Positions 6,577 to 8,352 of a DNA stretch of 8,352 bases are shown piece by piece (the first letter of the stretch is position 1; each line of letters begins with the position of its first letter). Made by a program: the position numbers and the translations under genes. The stretch comes from Spirochaetaceae bacterium UBA6243 (GTDB lineage: Bacteria > Spirochaetota > Spirochaetia > Treponematales > Rectinemataceae). The notes under the pieces are model-generated. The model was not told the origin of the DNA. It worked only from the letters and a program-made list of their open reading frames with translations, and searched no databases. The stretch is from assembly GCA_002441395.1 (NCBI GenBank), contig DJVZ01000004.1:1375-9726 (forward strand), written 5' to 3'.

Positions 6577-7347
6577 ATGGAAGAGCTATTTAGAACGCTG
6601 GGGATGAACGATAATGAGCGCGATGTGTATCTCTCCGTGATCAAGGCCGGGAAGATTTCCGCAAATCAGGTCGCCAAGGAAACAGGGATAAACAGGACCA
6701 CTGTCTATTCAATCGCCAAGAAACTTGAAAAGATGGGTGTGCTGGCATTCGATCTTGGACAGAAGGTAGGATATCTTGTAGCGATCCCGCCTGAAAATCT
6801 GGTGACAATCTTTGAAAAAGAAGAGAAGAAGCTTGCCGAAAAAAAACAGGTCGCCATCGAACTCGCGAAAGAGCTATCGAGCCTGACGCATGACAAGCGC
6901 TATTCGGTGCCCAGGATCCGGTTCGTGGAAGAGGACGACCTTGAAGAATACCTTTATGCGGTCTACCCCCGGTGGGAAGAGAGCTCAAGCAATAGCGACA
7001 ATGTCTGGTGGGGCTTCGAGGATGATTCATTCACGACCTGCTATGAAAAATGGATCAAGTGGGGCTGGCACCGTCCCAACGAGGGTCTCCGGGTAGAATT
7101 ATTTTTCAATGAAGCGCAGATAGAAAAGCAGCTGACAAAGGAATACAGCGGCAGAAAGATGAAGACTTTGCCAAACCACATTTCCTTCGACTCCACCCTC
7201 TGGATTGTCGGGGAATATCTGATTATGGTTCAGACTAGATCGCGGCCGCATTATCTGGTCGAAATCCACGATCCAGTGCTGGCCCGCAACCAGCGGGAAC
7301 TTTTCAAAGGCCTTTGGGCATTGGCACCCGAGTTGTCCTGCATCTAG
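6577..7347 (+). CDS. TrmB-family transcriptional regulator
   Basis: This 256-residue protein has an N-terminal winged helix-turn-helix of TrmB type (about residues 5-75): LGMNDNERDVYLSVIKAG, then ISANQVAKETGI, a recognition helix starting NRTTVYSIAKKLEKMG (39-54), and a wing ending YLVAIPPENL. A charged Lys/Glu-rich helix (about 76-103) follows, probably the dimerising coiled coil, then a C-terminal domain (about 110-256) unusually rich in Trp, likely for effector binding. I do not recognise its ligand; it lacks an obvious sugar-binding signature of archaeal TrmB. AAGGAG eight bases before ATG 6577 fixes the start. It is divergent from the flavoenzyme gene, and both promoters share operator-like symmetry, so control of that gene plus autoregulation is the natural inference. 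Confidence 0.85.
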   Translation: MEELFRTLGMNDNERDVYLSVIKAGKISANQVAKETGINRTTVYSIAKKLEKMGVLAFDLGQKVGYLVAIPPENLVTIFEKEEKKLAEKKQVAIELAKELSSLTHDKRYSVPRIRFVEEDDLEEYLYAVYPRWEESSSNSDNVWWGFEDDSFTTCYEKWIKWGWHRPNEGLRVELFFNEAQIEKQLTKEYSGRKMKTLPNHISFDSTLWIVGEYLIMVQTRSRPHYLVEIHDPVLARNQRELFKGLWALAPELSCI

Positions 7348-7362
7348 GCTGTGAAAAAGGTG

Positions 7363-7407
7363 TATCGATTGTGTCAATCAAACTCGATATACTACACAAA
7401 ACACAAT
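7363..7407 (+). promoter_or_regulatory. Possible promoter with operator-like dyads before the ferritin-like gene
   Basis: The 74-base gap after the regulator contains GATTG-TGT-CAATC (7367-7379), the pair TATCGA/TCGATA (7363-7368 and 7384-7389), and ATTGTGT/ACACAAT (7368-7374 and 7401-7407). TATACT (7388-7393) could be a -10 box, but no good -35 lies at the right distance, so an activated or regulated promoter is possible. Read-through from the regulator gene is equally possible. Confidence 0.35.
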
Positions 7408-7421
7408 ACAAGGAGGAAGAA

Positions 7422-7733
7422 ATGCCGGAATTTGCATCAGCGTTTTCGGGTCAGAAGAGTGACCGCAAACTCACACATCAGGAACTTGTGCGCGCCATTC
7501 GTTACATGATAGCGGCCGAATATGAAGCAATTCAGCTGTATACACAGCTTGCCGAGTCGATCGACAACAAGCTGGCGAGCGAAGTGCTTGAGGACATTGC
7601 CAATGAAGAGCGGGTGCATGCCGGGGAATTCCTTCGTTTGCTCCGGGAACTTGCGCCGGATGAGGCGAAATTCTATGCGGAGGGCGCCGGGGAAGTTGAA
7701 GAGGAGATAGAGAAATTCGGGAAAAGCTCATAG
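7422..7733 (+). CDS. Short ferritin-like (encapsulated-ferritin/EncFtn-type) iron-binding protein
   Basis: A 103-residue, largely helical protein with a half-ferritin fold signature: helix 1 AAEYEAIQLYTQLAE (31-45) and helix 2 VLEDIANEERVHAGEF (55-70). Glu33, Glu63 and His66 reproduce the spacing of the ferroxidase ligands Glu32, Glu62 and His65 of Rhodospirillum EncFtn, and Glu35 and Tyr40 match Glu34 and Tyr39 there; EncFtn Glu31 corresponds to Ala32. It also resembles, from memory, the ferritin-like domain fused to Pyrococcus furiosus encapsulin (LY..MA, REEKAHVGEF). Such proteins form dimers that share an iron site and oxidise Fe(II), often inside encapsulin shells. No encapsulin gene lies in the window, and the C-terminus (EEIEKFGKSS) has no clear cargo-loading peptide of the LTVGSL type. 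AGGAGG five bases before ATG 7422 fixes the start; a longer frame from 7314 overlaps the regulator and is rejected. A small rubrerythrin-like domain is the alternative name. Confidence 0.83.
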   Translation: MPEFASAFSGQKSDRKLTHQELVRAIRYMIAAEYEAIQLYTQLAESIDNKLASEVLEDIANEERVHAGEFLRLLRELAPDEAKFYAEGAGEVEEEIEKFGKSS

Positions 7734-7748
7734 TCGGACAAGAATCAA

Positions 7749-8352
7749 ATGCGTCACATTGTATTTCTTTCGGGAGCGGGTATCTCCGCCGAATCGGGCA
7801 TCAGCACCTTCCGCGACGCGGGAGGTCTATGGGACACCTATAATGTCATGGATGTCTGCAGTGCCGAAGCCTTCAGGCGCAACAGGCAGTTCGTGTTGGA
7901 ATTCTATAACAAGCGCCGCAGGGAACTCGCCGACAAAACGCCGAACGCCGCCCACCGCATGGTCGCGGATATTCAGCGCGAGTTTCCCGACCGTGTGCTC
8001 AACATCACGCAGAATATCGACGATCTTTTCGAAAAAGCGGGATGTGAGGGTACCATTCATCTGCATGGGGAGCTTACCAAGGCCCGCTGCGAGGTCTGCG
8101 GGAATATTTGGGATATCGGATATGCTGATCTCGTGGGGACGGAACTCTGTCCCCGCTGCGGCTCGTCGCGCGTGCGTCATCATGTCGTCATGTTCAACGA
8201 GCAGGCGCCGGAGTATATGCGTCTCTATGAAAGTCTCGATGAGCTCCACGCGAATCGGGGGATGCTCGTGGTGATCGGTACTTCGGGGCTTGTGCTCCCC
8301 GTGGAGGAATTTGCCCGATACGCGTCCTACAGTGTTTTGAACAATCTTGAGC
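7749..8352 (+). CDS. cobB: Sir2-family NAD-dependent protein deacylase (CobB type), 3' end cut by window
   Basis: Sirtuins remove acyl groups from lysines using NAD+, releasing nicotinamide and O-acyl-ADP-ribose. 201 codons are visible, out of about 230-250 expected. Motifs in order: GAGIS (9-13) and TFRDAGGLW (20-28) for NAD; YNKR (Tyr53, Arg56), the YxxR pair that in CobB and SIRT5 recognises succinyl- and malonyl-lysine; TQNIDDL (87-93); HLHGE with catalytic His106; zinc cysteines 114, 117, 134 and 137; RHHVVMFNE (143-151) where FGE is usual; and GTSGLVLP near the end. The start at ATG 7749 directly precedes the NAD motif, and an in-frame stop (that of the ferritin-like gene) lies 15 bases upstream, so little room exists for another start; the ribosome site is weak, suggesting coupling to the preceding gene. 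The symbol is by family; a CobB-equivalent role is inferred. Confidence 0.93.
   Translation, partial: MRHIVFLSGAGISAESGISTFRDAGGLWDTYNVMDVCSAEAFRRNRQFVLEFYNKRRRELADKTPNAAHRMVADIQREFPDRVLNITQNIDDLFEKAGCEGTIHLHGELTKARCEVCGNIWDIGYADLVGTELCPRCGSSRVRHHVVMFNEQAPEYMRLYESLDELHANRGMLVVIGTSGLVLPVEEFARYASYSVLNNLE

Noticed and set aside
7314..7421. Upstream extension of the ferritin-like gene to ATG 7314
   Set aside because: It would overlap the end of the regulator and ignores the strong AGGAGG placed before ATG 7422.
7759..8274. 171-codon plus-strand frame and a 140-codon minus-strand frame (7827-8249)
   Set aside because: Out-of-frame and antisense shadows of the sirtuin, which carries the full set of Sir2 motifs in its own frame.
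1..8352. Mobile element, CRISPR or defence-type system
   Set aside because: No transposase, integrase, direct-repeat array, terminal inverted repeats, or known defence domain is visible; all large frames are metabolic, regulatory or stress-related.

Overview
The window looks like bacterial chromosome: compact operons, strong Shine-Dalgarno sites, two clear sigma70-type promoters, and no rRNA, tRNA, CRISPR array, insertion sequence or phage gene that I could see. The gene set (an NADH:enoate-reductase-type flavoenzyme with an Fe-S cluster, a TrmB-like regulator, a short ferritin-like protein, a sirtuin, and an acetoin/pyruvate dehydrogenase-type complex) fits an anaerobic or microaerobic heterotroph. 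Desulfobacterota or a similar lineage is my guess, held with low confidence because no taxonomic marker is present.

Left region (1-4270, minus strand): a four-gene operon read right to left in the order E1-alpha, E1-beta, E2, E3. It encodes a lipoate-dependent 2-oxoacid or acetoin dehydrogenase complex. The gene order matches acoABCL, and the E1-alpha sequence looks acetoin-type, but the substrate is not proven. E1-alpha to E2 are tightly packed. E3 follows after a 121-base gap that holds a 17-base-pair hairpin with a T-rich tail, and E3 runs off the left edge.

Middle (4271-6576): a 182-base leader region upstream of E1-alpha contains an unusually complete Shine-Dalgarno sequence preceding a possible 19-codon reading frame. 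Next comes a 644-residue flavin/Fe-S oxidoreductase on the minus strand. A divergent control region (6388-6576) follows. Its two outward-facing promoters have identical TTGACG -35 boxes lying in the two arms of an inverted repeat.

Right region (6577-8352, plus strand): a TrmB-family regulator, then a 103-residue ferritin-like protein whose metal-ligand spacing equals that of encapsulated ferritins (EncFtn), then a CobB-type sirtuin cut by the right edge. The regulator probably controls the divergent flavoenzyme and itself. The ferritin-like and sirtuin genes are separated by only 15 bases and are probably co-transcribed.

I see no wholly new system. The best leads are the mirrored divergent promoter, the ferritin-like/sirtuin pair, and the leader region of the dehydrogenase operon.
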